Source: Holacanthus passer
Lineage: Eukaryota; Chordata; Actinopteri; Pomacanthidae
Length of the DNA stretch: 64,000 bases
Assembly (NCBI GenBank): GCA_025331565.1
Contig: JAFREQ010000021.1
Span: 3,479,001-3,543,000 of the forward strand
Direction: 5' to 3'
Part shown: positions 23,467 to 38,888 of the stretch, one piece after another
Layout: each line of letters opens with the position of its first letter
Numbering within the stretch: the stretch's first letter is position 1
Program-made: the position numbers and the translations under genes
Notes under the pieces: generated by a model
Databases searched by the model: none
Seen by the model: only the letters and a program-made list of their open reading frames with translations
What the model was told of the DNA's origin: nothing

Positions 23467-26288
23467 AGACAGAGAACACAGAAGTGAATCAAATCCGTGT
23501 GAGCGCGTGCTGACTGCTTGTCCTACCCGTGTCTGGAAGCAGCAGTAGAGCTGGGTGAGGTAGGGGTGTCGGCGGGCGAGGGCCAGGATGCGCTTCTCGG
23601 TCATGGTGCAGTCCACGTCGTCATCCTGAAGGATCACGTCCTTCTTCAAGACTTTGACGGCGTAAACCTCCTCCGTCCCCTTCAGCTCCGCCAGCATCAC
23701 CTGGACAAGAGATGAAAGACGGGGACGGCAGGACGGAAAGGAAGGGGTTGAGACGCAGCGGGGAGGAAAAGAAAAGACGAGATCACAGAAGTTAGTTCTG
23801 AAAGCTGGATACTACTGCTGAACAAATATCCAGTTTGAATGTCCAGAATGTATTCATACACTGAAAAACACTGTCGTAAAACACAGATGCTGTTCTGATA
23901 ATGTTTAAGTTATGAAAGTAATGAGCAGTGAACACATATCGCACCTTGCCGAAGCTGCCTTTGCCAAGAACCTTGATAAAGTTGAAATCTTTGAGGCTCC
24001 TCCTCTGGACCTGTCCGTTCTCCCTGCCGGCCGAGGAGGAGGACGAGGAGGAAGAGGAGGTGGTGGAGGAGGAGGAAGAGGAGGAGGTGGAAGAAGAGGA
24101 GGAGTGCTGGGGTCCCTGCTGGTCGAGCGACAGCGCGTCCTGCAGGCGATCTAACCCTGCCAAGTCTGTGGGTGTCGACGGAAAAGCAGATCAGACATCG
24201 GTGAAAAGAGGATGAATGTCTTTTCTACTGTCAGTGCTCGCCGCAAAAAAAAAAGAGTTTTTAGAGATGTTGCTCATTATTTGCTACTGATTACTTTTTT
24301 TTAAAAACTTTACAATCTGATGATCACATCCTCTGTTAAAACCAGGGATGACTCAGACACAGTATCTCTGACCAGGGTGATTAAACAGCAGCAGTGACCG
24401 GTGCTGTTAGCATCAGCGCTTGACTCGATAAAACAAAAAATGGGAATCTTTCCACAAAGAGAAAGTTAACTTTTGTTTCTCAGCTTGCAAAGTGTGAGAT
24501 GACGATGACTAACTGTGACAACCAAATGGTTATGGTGGGCGGTGGGGGATAATTCTTAGATAATTCAAGTTTAGCCTACAGCAACAATAACAGATTTAAC
24601 TACTTATTTTTGAAAAGGAGCAATAATGTTATTCCTGAAATGGAAATTCTACCTCTCACTGGTAAAATTAACACATTAAAACCACATGTTGCAGAGAATG
24701 CATCTCAAAGGGCTTGTATCAAATCTGTGTTTTTTGATGGATGTGTTGTGTTCAGTGTTACCCTGCTGTGAGGGGGAGGTGGGGACAGCTGGCTGGCTGA
24801 AGCTGTTCTCCTCAGTCTGGGAGAGCTCAGGAGGAGACTGGGGAGGGTCCTGCCCTGGAGTCAACTAGAGAGAGAGAGAGACAACATGACCGTTCCTTTA
24901 GGCTGCCCTCTGACTTTATTTGTCCTGTGCATCAACCATCCACAGAAACACAACTCTGATTGCAAAAAAGTTGGGAAGTTGTGTAAATCGTAAATAAAAA
25001 CAGAATCATTTCAACTGTGTTTACTGAAAACAGTTATCTCCTTTCTACAATCCTGTGTTCACAAAGTGTTGAACCTCTCTCCTTCCTCACTTGTGAACGA
25101 CTGAGTCTTTCCAGGATGAACCTTTCATACCCAATCATGATACTATCACCTGTTCCCAATCAACCTGTTTACCTGTGGACTGATCCAAACAGGTGTTTTC
25201 AATCAGTCCACAACCTTCACAGTCTTTTGTTGCTCCTGTCCCAACTTATTTGAAACATGTTGCTGCCATCAAATTCAGAATAAGCAGATATTTACAAAAA
25301 TCAAAGAAGATGATGAGGTCAAACATAAAATATAATATATTTGTGCTGTTGTCAATTGAATATATGTCAAAGAGGATTAACATTCTGTTTTACACAGCAT
25401 CCCAACTTTTTGGGAATCAGGGATGTCCTGTGTTACTTGTTTTCCTGTTTCAAATGCAATAACTTAAGAACAGAAATTTCTTTCTTTGCGTGCGACTAAA
25501 TGTGCAGTGCCACACAGAGAGCGGCTCGTTACCTTCCTCCTGCGCTGTGCTGTGTTGGAGATCTTATCGGGCGTCACTCCCAGGTCGGACAGGACCTTGG
25601 CGATTCCTCGGGCGTCCACACCACAGTTAGGAGCTACATTGGTCTCGCACCGTCTGTGCACATTCATCTTACACACTGCACAACACAAAAACATAAAAAT
25701 CAGATGAAACCCAGGACGGCTCTTTGACTCGACCACTGGCCTTTTAGATTTTTAGATATTAAAGACGTCAACTGAGCTGGAAGGTCGCAGGTGTGATCAA
25801 TAGCAAACAGGTGTCCATCAATAGACTCCAGAGTGTAAAACCAAACGTGCTTGTTCATGATATTTTGCTTTGGAAATGCACAGTTTAGTCAGCAATATAT
25901 AAAAAAATTAATCTCAAAAAAAAAATCATCATGATCGCCCTAACTGAAAGAGAAGCAGGATGAAAGCTCCTCCATAGCGCAGATAAAAATGAGTGTGTTG
26001 GCATGTATTTATAAAAACAACTGCATGTGCTTTTATGAACAACATGAAACATTTGCCTTTTTTGTTTCCAGCCTATTGTTCAGCACCTCTGAATGCATCC
26101 ATGTGCATCTCACACTGTAAATTCCCCGCTGCACGTGAACTCACCTTTGCACTGCAGGCCCTGCCGCATGAGGCCCCACAGCAGGGAGCCACAGTGGTCA
26201 CAGAAGGTGGGGACCTTGTAGTTGTGGATACTGAACTTGTGGGGCATGTTAACACTGAACCGCTGTGAACCCACCTACAGAGGGAGAC

Positions 26289-26321
<33 letters not shown>

Positions 26322-29077
26322 GTGTTACAAAGAGGTCACTGTCACATTATCGGAGGAATAATGCATGTGGCTCGAGTGTTAGTACACATTGTACACGTTA
26401 CCTTAAGTAACACACATTTACTCACAAAAAGCCTGAATGGTGGGTCTTTCTGTTTATATTTGTAATATATGTAATAAACAAATAATCAACATCTAAGAGG
26501 ACAAATGAACACACTCCATGTGAGTGTGTGTGTACCTCCTCGGGTGTGTCCTCCTGCTTCTTCATCCCGGCACACTTGGTGATGATGAGCTCATGGCAGC
26601 GCTTGTGGACGACGCACGTACACACTGGAAGCACAGCATCAACATCAGGCATTCACAAAAAGAAAAACAGTGAAAAAGCAGTCTCACGTCCACCAGTCAT
26701 TCTCGTGCAAAACTGCTGCACCGACTGATGCATCCATTTGAGATGCTGATTTAATGTCCGTGCCAACAAAAAAGCCAAAAGCCTAAAAAGAGTATTGTGT
26801 ACTGTTGCTGCAGCCTCACAGAAAAATCATCTCAGTTGGTGCTATACAATGAGGCATAAGAGGTTAAATTGAGAAATAAAAACTGTGCTGGATTAGTAAT
26901 ATTTTTTACATCATTACCTATATTATGGCCATTACAGAGGTAGTGCAACCCACTCACCAGACAAAACATTAATGTTGGATGATTCTGCAGAACAATGTTT
27001 TCAAATTAATTATTTCTACAATATCTACAGCTACAATGTGGATGAACTGCGCTTGTCTGCGTCTACACACGATGTGTTCAGTACTACAGCATGAAGTGTG
27101 GGTCACCTGTACTTCAGCAGCTCAACACACAAACAAACAGATGAAAATCAAAGCATGTAAATAAGCTTCAGGTCGCTTAACTCTTAAACTCACTAAAAGT
27201 ACTTGGTTGGTTAAGGTTTGAGAAATGTCTTCATTATAGTTCAATATGATGAAGACTTATCAAAGTTTAAAGACACAAACATGTCTTTATATTTACTTTT
27301 CTTAATAGACATTGTCTATTATGCACCTGATTTATTTGCCAAATCATAATAGACAGCAAGCCAAGAATGTAATTTAAAACAAAAATCTGTTCTTATTGGT
27401 GTCATTTTATCACAAACAAATACAGGTGTCTGTTCATTTATTTACCTGATGGAGAGTGGTTGAAATAATTCCACATCAAATAAAGACAGAGGTCTGTTTT
27501 TGTCTTGTTTTTTTTAATTTACTTGCTCATTTTCCAGTAAATACTCAAGCAGTGTAAGTACTTGTTTTCGCAAAGTAACAGATTACTGGAGTCCAGATTT
27601 TGGCTACTCTACCCACCTCTGCTGAACCCCCTGCGTAGGTGCCCCCGCTGCACCACCAGACTGACCCCTTTTCAAATGAATGAGGAGGCTGCATCTTTAC
27701 ACACATGGCTGAAGTCGGTCTGAACGCAGGAAGTCAGCCTTAAAAAGACGACATTAGACACCCATCCACCACAACCTTACCTCTCACCACACTACATAAA
27801 CAACACCACTTCCTGCATCTGCCCTGTATGTTGGCACTGGATGTACATTCCGTTCTGCAGAATCATCCAATATGATTGTACTTCCTTGTGGGCTCAACGG
27901 GTCAGTAACACTCTGACTTCCAGATGAATCTTTAGGGTGTTTGCATCCACTGGAGAAAAAGCAACATGTGCAAAGAAAATATATCTGAAATAATGTTCAT
28001 GGGCATTTTTAACACACTTCATCCGTGGCTCGCGACCAAATCACAGCTGTCATTCAGCTGCATGTAATCCCGCTTGTGTTCTCATTCTTAAATAATACAT
28101 AATGCACAGTGTTACTTGAGAAATTGGAATCGGCCAGAGAAAAGTACTCACCCTGACACTGGTATCCCTGCTTCCCAAGCACGCCCCTATCAGATCACAC
28201 ACAGAGGAGTCAGCATTTCAGCCAGGTTGGTTTAATGAAACGCAGCAGCAGGCAAGTTAGGTCAGACAGAACAGTGTGTGTGTGTGTGTGTGCGTGTGTG
28301 TTTCCTACCAGATAAAATCTCTGCAATGTGAGCAGTAGGTTGGTTGTCTCAGGTAGGTGGCCATGAACTTGTGCCCGTTGACTTGATGGACGCGTCTTCG
28401 GACGGCGCCCTGTCGCCGGCGAGGCCCGATCCTCTCTCGAAACACTCGCTCCTCATTCTCATTGGTCCCCGAGGCTGTCGAGCGAATAAAGTCAAGTTTA
28501 TCAGCAGAAAAGAATGGGCAAAGAGAAATTTGAGACCCTTTGTGTGTTTCTGAGTCAGTTTCACACACATCACTATGCTATGAATGTTTTCTTACGCACA
28601 TTGATTTTACTTCCTGAGACGGTTTGTACAAATAAGGATCATTTGCATCATGTTGCTCGAGATGTTTAATCATTCAACGGCCTCTCATCTTCCTCCCCCC
28701 CCCTCCCTCCTTCTTCCTCGCAAACACCCCACACCTACCAGAGGCCTATGCATACGTACGTGTGCATGCTATTTATACTTTCATGTGTGGGCACTAAAAC
28801 GAAGGACAGCATATTAAAATACTCCTCCTCAGCGAGCACCATCCAACCAGCCGTTCCCTTCCTCTCTGCATCTCCCCGGAAACATAAATGCTTTCCGAGG
28901 GTAACCTTAAGACAAGAGAACCACCTCCACGCTCACTCCCACACACACTCCTTCTCTCTGCGCTCCTGTCCTAGTTTGCCTTTCTTTCACTCTCCCTCCA
29001 TCCCTCTCCTGGGTGCGTTATAGATGTGGTTACTGCTGAGCCTCTCCAGAGTTCGATTACAGACAGGCTGTCTAGGG

Positions 29078-29121
<44 letters not shown>

Positions 29122-32100
29122 TAGGAGTGTAGGTGAGTGAAAGTGTGTGCTTTTGTGCATCTGTGCATGTGTGTGTGGAAACAGCTTAACAGGCCATTAT
29201 TGGGATCACTTTATTTTACATAATACATCATCCATCTGTCAAGGACACACACACACACACACACACACACACGGGCATACTGACAAGGAGCGGACATCAC
29301 AGCAGTTAAGAGTGATTGTCGTGGAGTCAGACGTACTCTGGTCCCGCTGGACGACCAACTGGGAGACATAAGTCCAATAAACACACACACATACGGACAG
29401 ACAGAAGATTCAAATTTGACATTTCAAAAAAGCGAAGCGACAGCGAAGACAGAGTAGAGGAAAAGCTGAACTGCAGCACAGATGGTGACATAAACAAATA
29501 TGACATAAAAATGAATAACAATACAAATGTGGCAATAATCCATCTGCTTCTCAAATAACAAACAGGATTGCAGATAGATTTGTGTTGGAAAATCTATTGA
29601 CATTAAAGATAAACTAGAAAATGCAAATGTTTTTGTGAAGAACAACAAACACCAAAATAAGCTGTAATGAAAGACTGGCAGCTGAAGCTGTTCCTCAAAT
29701 GTTGGAAAAGATTATTGATGAGTCTGTGCAAAACTCAGTTAAGTTGAAGCACTTCGAGGAAATGAAGTTGCAGCTTCAGTCGAAGCCACAGTTGAAGTGG
29801 CTCCTTAAATATTGGGTGAGATTGTAGACACATTTTTAAAATAGTCTTCCAAGATCAATTTAAAATAAACCACGAAAAGACTACATTTTCTAAAGAAAAT
29901 TAAAGTTGACTCTTTTAAAGGCTATTTTCTATAAACTGCCTGTTAACAAATTTTTAGTCTTATTTTCTATTATTTCATTTTTAATTTTTATTCTATTTCT
30001 TAAACTGTTTTCAGTTTTGTTCTTCCATGTATTTGTGTACTGTGTATTTTCTGTTTTTTTTTTTTTGTCTATAAAGACCTTTGTAAAAACTGCGATATAT
30101 CATTATTATTATCATTATTATTATCATTATTATTATTATTTACCAATTTGTAGGAATCCAAATTTAGGACCAAGTCTATGTAATTAATTTCCAAGCACAC
30201 AGTCAAACACACTCACACAAAGAAGATGCTATGTTGAAAAATAAGAAGCTTTTCCAAAAATGTTACTCTGCTCTGTTTGAAGTGCTCAATCATTAAAAAA
30301 AAAAAAAAATTAAAACAGAGACGGTGAAGAAGGAGCAAGCAGAAATTCAAGAAACAGAGAGGGAGAGACTGCAGATGGTAAGATTAGGTCAGATTATTGT
30401 TATTTACTTCCTGAGAACAGCAGATGCTTAAGGATGGAAAGGAGGAAAGAGGAGGAAAGCGGAGGAAAGAGGAGTAAAAAGGAGAAGCACAAGTCCTTCC
30501 AGCCTCTGAAACTGCAGAGAACAGATTGCACCAGGGGAAAAAAATAAATCTGCTAAAAATACCACCTCTTCCTCTAGTTCTCACCCTCCATCTCTCCATC
30601 CCTCCTATCAGCACACACACACACACACACACACACCATTTGTTTTTATCAGCATACATTAACGTGACGAGCACTCAAGCCAGCTGAACTCAGGGAGGAA
30701 GTTCAGGAGTGGGCGGAGAGCGGGTCGTGAGGTCACAACAGAGTGTCCAATCATTGCTGAGGAGGGCGAGACACGGACGCCCAAGTCTGCATATGTGTGT
30801 CTGTGTGTGTGTGTGTGTGTGTGCGTGTGTGTGTGTGCGCGTAATCCGTGGCTCAATCTCACCTACTATTTTAAGAATCGACTCCCTCTCTCTTCACTCT
30901 CTACCGCTCTCTTTATCCATCTTTACGCAGAGAAACTATACTCTGTGTTATCCTCGCTCACACACACACACACATATATATATACTGTATATATACAGCA
31001 CATGCACACTTTGACTGGAAGGCAGAGAACTGTTTCTATTTATAACCAGGTGTGAAGATGCACAGGTGCAGGTGAAAATCACTCCCATCAGGCAGCATGT
31101 GAGTGAGTGTACGTGTGTGGAAAGGACGAGTGAAAGAGATATTCTGGATGTTTCCATGTTTAATCAACACAAACAAATAGAGGAGGAAGGAAATAAAGAA
31201 CGAGAGTGAGAAGGCGAAAGTTCTATGAATTCTGTTAAGTGACTTTCTAGGAAAACAGGAAGACCCAAAGCTTCTGTCGTCTTTTCATTTCACTCTCTGG
31301 CCTCAAGTGTCATCAAACTGGAGCAACATTATCATTCATTTTGTGTCGTGCTTCCAGCCACCTGGTGATTTTAACTCCAGTGTTCGCTCTCTTTTAGCTC
31401 TGTTTTTGGTCTCTACCAACTCCTGAGGGAAATTATGTTCACCAGCTGGGCTCTAACTGTGTCTACCTGCTGTTTGGTGCCTTCTGTCTGAAAGGTGATG
31501 GATCTCAGTGGTGAACTGAAAACTTCCCAGGTCTTAAATAAAGTTACATTAAACTGTGATGAAGTTGATGATATTAGCAGCTGATAGAGTAAAGGGGCTG
31601 GGAGAGGGAAAACCTCCCGCATCTTATCATCTTTAAATAAATCCACCTTTTCAGGCTCATTACCTGAAACTACAGGTCTGCATGCGTCTTCTGATGTGTG
31701 ACTAGTGAAACAGAGTGTCGTGGCAGGTTTTACCTTCAGTGGAGGATCCGGACAGATCAATGACCACATACACCTTCCCCTCCGGCTCCAAGTCAATCTG
31801 CAGGGACACAGACAGAAACACAGAGCAAATCAGTGAGAAATAACACAGCTGAAGAGTGAGTGCAGCGGGGGGGAGCACAAACAAACACACCAGTGCACAT
31901 GGAGGAGGTCATTATCTTCACTATCATTACACTGCTCCCCAACAGCATTATCAGCACTGCCATCTTTATCGATTTTCTCTCTATACTCAACATCATCGCC
32001 ATTTAGTCCCAACACGCCATCTGTATCCGATCTGTTATCTGGATGAAGGTTTCTCAGAACAGGGCTTTGCATTTGCACACTTGGTATTTATAAGCTTTTC

Positions 32101-35100
32101 TGTTGTCTCGATTCTGCCCTTGTGATCCGATCCCGATGTGCAAATTAGGTAGGCGGAGCTGGCAGACTTCTCAACAAATATGACATGTCCTGCAAGGGAG
32201 GTGATGCTGCAGAATTCACACAACTTATTGTTCTTTTGTCGAGAAAAGGCTCGTCTCTAGCTGTTTGCCGGGCTCGCATGAGAAAGCAGAGAGAGGTACA
32301 TTTAGAAGACGTGCGTTTTGTGTGCATTTAAGTCTGAACGAACATGTTTTCCATATCCAGGTGAGGTACACAGATGCACGTTAATAACAGGTGTAAATGG
32401 GATCATAGACACCAGGATAATATGCACCATCACCGCAACTGCTAGTATCAATGTCATCCTCATCTCTCCAGCTGAAACAACTAGTCAATTAACCAATGGA
32501 CAGAAAATTAATCATCAACTATTGTTGTAATCGATGAATCATTGGTTGGTCATTTGGTCTATTAGTCAAAGGACACAGAGGAAAAATTGTCCTTGTGGTC
32601 GAACTGGCCTGTAAAATTATGAAAACAGAGACATGAAAAATGCAAACTAAAGTAAAAGGACAGACCTTTTATAACTTCTAGATGTCAAATTTTAAAAATG
32701 GAACATGATTAAGCCAATACAGCCGATGAAGCCACAGCTGAGTCCCTTCCTGCTTCGGGGGAAGATAACATTGACCATCCATTTTCATACAGAGATTACT
32801 AAGGTATAACATTAACTTTCTCCATATTACCAGAGTGGATATCATGTTATTATTGAAAAGTCCAGGGATGCATGAGACCTTTAAAAATATTAAATCTATA
32901 AAATATCATACGTAAAGCACTCAAATCTTTGCCCAACCAAGTCGAATCAGCATCCTCGACAAAATGTTCTTGTGCTGTTTGTGCTGAGTTTTCAGCCAAC
33001 AAATTCGCAGCATCGCGTGTTGGAAAAAGTAATGCTGGAGGAGTCTCATCCAAACCTCTTATTTTTAGATCACCAGTGAGCCCAGTCCTCTCTGCGTCGA
33101 CAGACTGTAAAACGGTAAGAATCGATATCTTTTGTTATACTCACAGGGATGCTAAGAGTTGCCAAAACACAGACTAGTTGTTGGAGGTTAACTGAAGGGG
33201 AAGCAAAGCTGCTGAAACAAGGAATGATGCGACTGTGACATGTACATTACCTGTGTTATAATCCTCTACATGTATGGCATAAATTTCATACATGAGATGA
33301 ATGAGTTTATCAAAACTGCAGCTGATAAAATCATCATATTTCTTATTTATTCTAATTAGAATAATTAATAATAATAATTCAATAATGATGCTGTAATTAA
33401 AATACATTTCTTAGAAAACATCTTGAATTAAGTCATAATGAGTTCTGTGTCATCTCATCAAACTGGAGGCTGATTTATTGTGAGAACATATGCACACAGG
33501 ACGAAAAGAAATTTTCCTACTCAAACATTACTAGATAGGCAAACATACGATCTGCACACGCACAGACTTATTCAACAAATAATGACATCATCCCCCTACA
33601 ATATACATGCAGTTACTGAGATTAGAGTGCAACAGAGAGCGCTAGAGAGACAGACGACACAGGAAGAAGAGAGAGAGAGAGAGTGCAGGAGAGAGTGAGA
33701 AAGAGAGGTTTAAATCCTTAGTTAAGCTCAGGGACAGCAGCAGATCCTCTTATGCAACAGTCAGACTCACACACACAGGCAGCAACACACACATACGTGT
33801 CCGTGCATTGCTGAACATGAGACACAAAGATCGCATGGAAACAAATATGAAACAGTCCGAGGCAATCAGACACACTGCACACGTCTCATGCAGCCGCAGC
33901 AGCAAGCAGGCACACAATCACGTGGGAAAGACTTTACAGGATTGAAAGCATTCAGGTCGTTAGCACTAAAATTAACACTGTTATCAGATGAAAGATGTGA
34001 ATACACAATTGGAAAAAAAAAAAAATCCAACATCTGCAGGTGAAGAGAAACTACGCTGAATTTAGAAATCAAGCAAATCTACGGAAAAGACGTTTGTTGG
34101 TGTCTGATTGAATATTTTTTTACACTGAAGGCCCCTTAGAAATATCAATGACTGGTGAAACGCTGCACAGCCACAGTGAATAAAAAATAAAAGGGGAAGA
34201 AGAAACAGCTTTATATACTGTATTGATATTTCCTGTTCTCTTAACAATACATAAATTAAATAAAACACTGTTTGTGTGGTGCATGCAATTAAAACCTCAA
34301 GTTGGCAACCAAAGAGAAAAGACACATAATAATTTCATTTTTCTGGTTTTATTTTTTGCATTTCACTCTGATTGCATTTTCTCGGGTTTGTTGAACACTG
34401 TAAAAACACTGTTACCAGTGTAAAAAGTGGTCACAAATAAAGTGATTACTGCAGCAGCGTTGGTGTGAAAGGTGTCACTGATTCTAGGCATAACGTCCTT
34501 TGTCAGATATGATTGTAAACTGAATGTCTTCGGGTGTTTTACTTGACAAGACGTCATCTTGGGCTCCAGAAAGTTGTGATGACCATTTCTCAGTTTTTTG
34601 ACATTTCACTGACTAAATGATGAATCAGAAGAAAAATTGGCAGATGAATCAATAAAGAAATTGCAGCCAGTGGTGGAGGTGAAGTATTAGTCACAGTAAT
34701 TTACAGATTATTTTCTTGATCAGTTTATTTTTTCTACGCTATCGTCACCATTTAATAGAGCTCAAAGTGACACTTTTAGAACAACAGGCCAAAATGATTT
34801 GTTCAATGGAATTTAATTTTTTCCATGAGAAATGAAGATGAATCAGTTATAAAAATGCTGAATTTGTGATCATCGATAAACCAACTAAGTAATTAACTGA
34901 CAAACTGAGCTCAAGTTTCATATATTTTTGGATAGTTTAATGTTTTTACAGCACATCGTGTTTCAAAATGTATTCATATGTTTTGTATGTCAAATCTGTT
35001 TTTTTTTAAGTAACCAGTAACTAAAGCTGTCAAAGGATTGTAGTGAAGAAAAAAGTACAATATTTCCCTTCCTGAAATGTAGTGGGGGTAGAAGTAGAAA

Positions 35101-38100
35101 TGGCAAGAAATGGCAAAATGCATGTAAAGTACAAGTACCTCAATAATTAAAATAAATGTACTCAGTTACCACCACTGGTTGCAGGCCTAATGTCAACTTT
35201 CTATCTGAGGCTCAATACAATAAACGTCACAGAGAATGCAGCACATATGAGCGCATCATCCTTCTGTTGCATGTATAACACGTAACAACTGCATGGGATT
35301 TGTGACCTATAAACGCCATTGGATTCTTGATGTCTACCCTTGAAAACGACGTGCTAATCCCCAAACGCAACCTCTTGCATAACAGTGCATCTCAGCGGGG
35401 ATTTCAGCTAAAAGATGGACTCAGAGCGATTTGGAACAGAGCGGAGCGAATGGACGGCGCCATCATTGATTTAGCGCTCGGGTCCTGAGGTGGCATGCCA
35501 GCCAAAAACTGCACTGTTCTCACGTTACCAGTCACTGGCCACATGGGCTGCGAGGTGCCTTCCAGCTCGTTTTTCCTATCCAAGCCAACAAAAATGACTG
35601 CTAAACAGATATGGGCTTTTCAAGATGAATTACACCATGCCAGTTTTCAATATCCCACCAAAAAACTCTAAAATAAACACAGGCTTTCAGTGTTTCTCCT
35701 GAATTTTAATCTTGGCAGAATGAAAAATCTCTTGTACTGCATTTATGCATTTATAGTAGAACAATCTACTAAAACCCATTACACAGTACATTTGTTAGAT
35801 CGATAGATATTTTCACAACTGAAGCTGTAAATCGAGTGATGTGTTTACTTGATAGAGCTGCATCAATCAGTCAATTAATCAATTAGTCGATTCAAAGAAA
35901 TAATCACCAACTATTTTGGTAATGGATTAAACGTTTCAGTCATTTTTCAAGCAAAAACGTCAAACATTTGCTGGTTCCAGTTTTTTAAATTTAAGGATTT
36001 GCTGCTTTCCATTGTCATTGATGATAGTTTTTTTCATTTTTTTTTTGCATTTTTCACAATTTTTTGACTCTATTGGCTAAATAATTAATCGTGAAAAAGA
36101 TGACCAGATTAATTGAAATGAAAATAATCGTTAGTTGCAGCCCTCCAAGCAATCATTTGCAAATGAACTCTTTACCAACAACAGTTTTACAAAGTGTCTC
36201 TGAGTCCATGTATTAATCTCCTTTATCCAATCATGTGTTCACAAAGTGTTGAACCTCTCTCCATCCTCGCTTGTGAACGACTGAGTCTTTCCAGGATGAA
36301 CCTTTCATACCCAATCATGATTCTATCACCTGTTACCAATGAACCTGTTTACCTGTGGAAGGATCCAAACAGGTGTTTTCAATCAGTCAACTTTCAGTCT
36401 TTTATTGCTCCTGTCCCGACTTGTTTGAAACATGTTGCTGCCATCGACTTCAGAATAAGCAGATATTTATAACAATCAATAAAGCTGATGAGGTCAAACA
36501 TTAAATATATTGTCTTTTTGTACTGTTTTCAATTGAGTGCACATCAAAAATCCTGTGAGGAGGCGCAACAGTTATTTAATTTGTCGCATCATCAAGAAGC
36601 TCAAGATGCAGAAATACCCAGAAATTGGGACATATCGTCCACCCCTAGATGGTTTCATTCCATTCAGCTGTCTTAATAAACCAAACCAGTGAGCCAGCAT
36701 TCACAATAACAGGGCTTTGTACTTGGGACACTTAAATTGTGAATTATGTGTACAATCAAAATCTCCTCTGTGAATAAAAGATAACAATAACTATACTAAA
36801 TAATAAAACAATAACTATAACTGATAACATTAGCAATGGTTGCATAACTTGCTTTCCCTTAGTTGCGCAGGTTCCAGGACCTCAGCATTGTACATTCATG
36901 GCACTCCTACATGGAACACAGCCATTGTTAATGTTATAAATTAAATCTGTGCTTTTCTTGCTCTGACAAGTCGACATGTCCACTGTGAAGCTCAACTCGA
37001 GTCAACTGAGTCTCCTTTTCTGTGTTTCTAAGCTCACCTGTCTCAATATGAACTTTTGTAAACCCCACCCTAAAGCAGGTAATTCAGGATAGAACAAACA
37101 CTAATACACATTTGGTATTTTGAATGAACGTCCCTCGGGCTTTGTGATGGAATCAAGTCAATTGGGCCTAGCATCGGTCGGTTTAGTATTTAAAAAGTTG
37201 AATCATTTCTGGTCAGGGTTTGGCAATGTGACAGTACATACTGTGAGAGTTCACTATATGATTCCTACCTGTTCCTTAAAGCTGCACTCATCAATATTTT
37301 TATACTAACATTGGATCAAAGTGTCATCCACTGTTCACCTCAGCTCTGCAGAACGTTGTAGCAGCTTTTGACTCATTGTTTTTTAAGCCCACAAACTCTC
37401 ATTTTCAGCCACAGCAGGCTGAAAAAGCGCTGATGAATCCATCGTATCCTTCCTGCCCAGAAAAAGACAAAGCCGGAGAACTTAGTGGAGAGTCAGGTAT
37501 TTCCTTCAGAAGTTGGTGGAGACAAAAACAGACAAAAAGGAGAGTGATGGTTCATCAGGTGGCCAGAAACATGACTCTAAATGAATGTCCACGACGGCTG
37601 ATTTAGTAAATAAGCAAATGTGCTACAGCAACTTAAGGTGATAATATGTCAAGTTTGTGTTTTCAGCTCATTCCAACGCCCCCAAGTAGCCAAAAACTGA
37701 ATTAATGAAGCTGCATTAATTCAGTGTGGTTGTATTGGGCCATGGCAGGCAACACTGTGAATCAATGAGTAGACCTGCTTTTGGCAATACTGGATTAACA
37801 AGACTTAATATCAATGTGTTGATTGATTTTTCAGGTGTGCAACCAGGCTGCAACTAATGACTATTTACATTGTTTGTGAAAAGGCTCACAATTTTTCCAG
37901 TCCAACTCCAAAAGATATTCACTTTACAATTATACAAAGCCGAGAAGCTACACCAGAGATGTTTGCCACATTTTCCAGATGAGCGGCCTAAACCATTAAT
38001 TGGTAATTATTTTCATTCAACCGAGTAATGGATTAATTGTTTCAGCACTAATAAAATTACATATAACATGATAGCAGATTTTATCCACATCACCACCTTC

Positions 38101-38291
38101 TGTTAAATGGATTGTAACGTGACTTGGATTTAACCTGCTGCGTACAGACACACACACACGCACTGAGGTTCCCCGCCCCGACAACAAAAGATGGGAGGAG
38201 AGAGAGCTGGAGAATCTAGTTCGCCTCATTAATCTTGTTAGTCCAATTAGGACACTGATACAGCCAGGGAGACGGATAACTTCACAAACCC

Positions 38292-38325
<34 letters not shown>

Positions 38326-38840
38326 AAGCTGAGTGTGTGTGTGAGAGTTCTGTAAGTGTCTGGGGATTTTGAAATGGACTTCAGAGGAAGGTTAGCCTTA
38401 AACACACTCTTGTTAAACAAACTCTCCTCACGTTCGTCCCATCACAACCCATGCAAACGGGCTCCAAACACACACGCTACTGATAGAATAAAAACACACA
38501 CACACACACACACACACCATATGCAGCAGCACAGAGAAGCACTCAACCAAGCAGACAGGGCACTCAAAGCTTGCATTATATCAATACTGTGGAGCTAACC
38601 CCCTCCCACTCTCTGTCCATCTAGCTCACTATCTCTGTCCAACCAGACAGCTCTCTCGGTCTCTCTCAGGAGCGTTTAGTCTCAGTGACAGCCTCCCACA
38701 TCCATCTGTCAAATAACAAATTTCGGCTTTGAGAGAGCTCGACCGCATTCACACAATAACATGCGTGTGTGTTTGTGCCTGTTGTGTGTGTGTGTGTGTT
38801 TGCCCGTCTTTTTATCACTGAGCAACTCGAGCGCGTCGGC

Positions 38841-38888
<48 letters not shown>

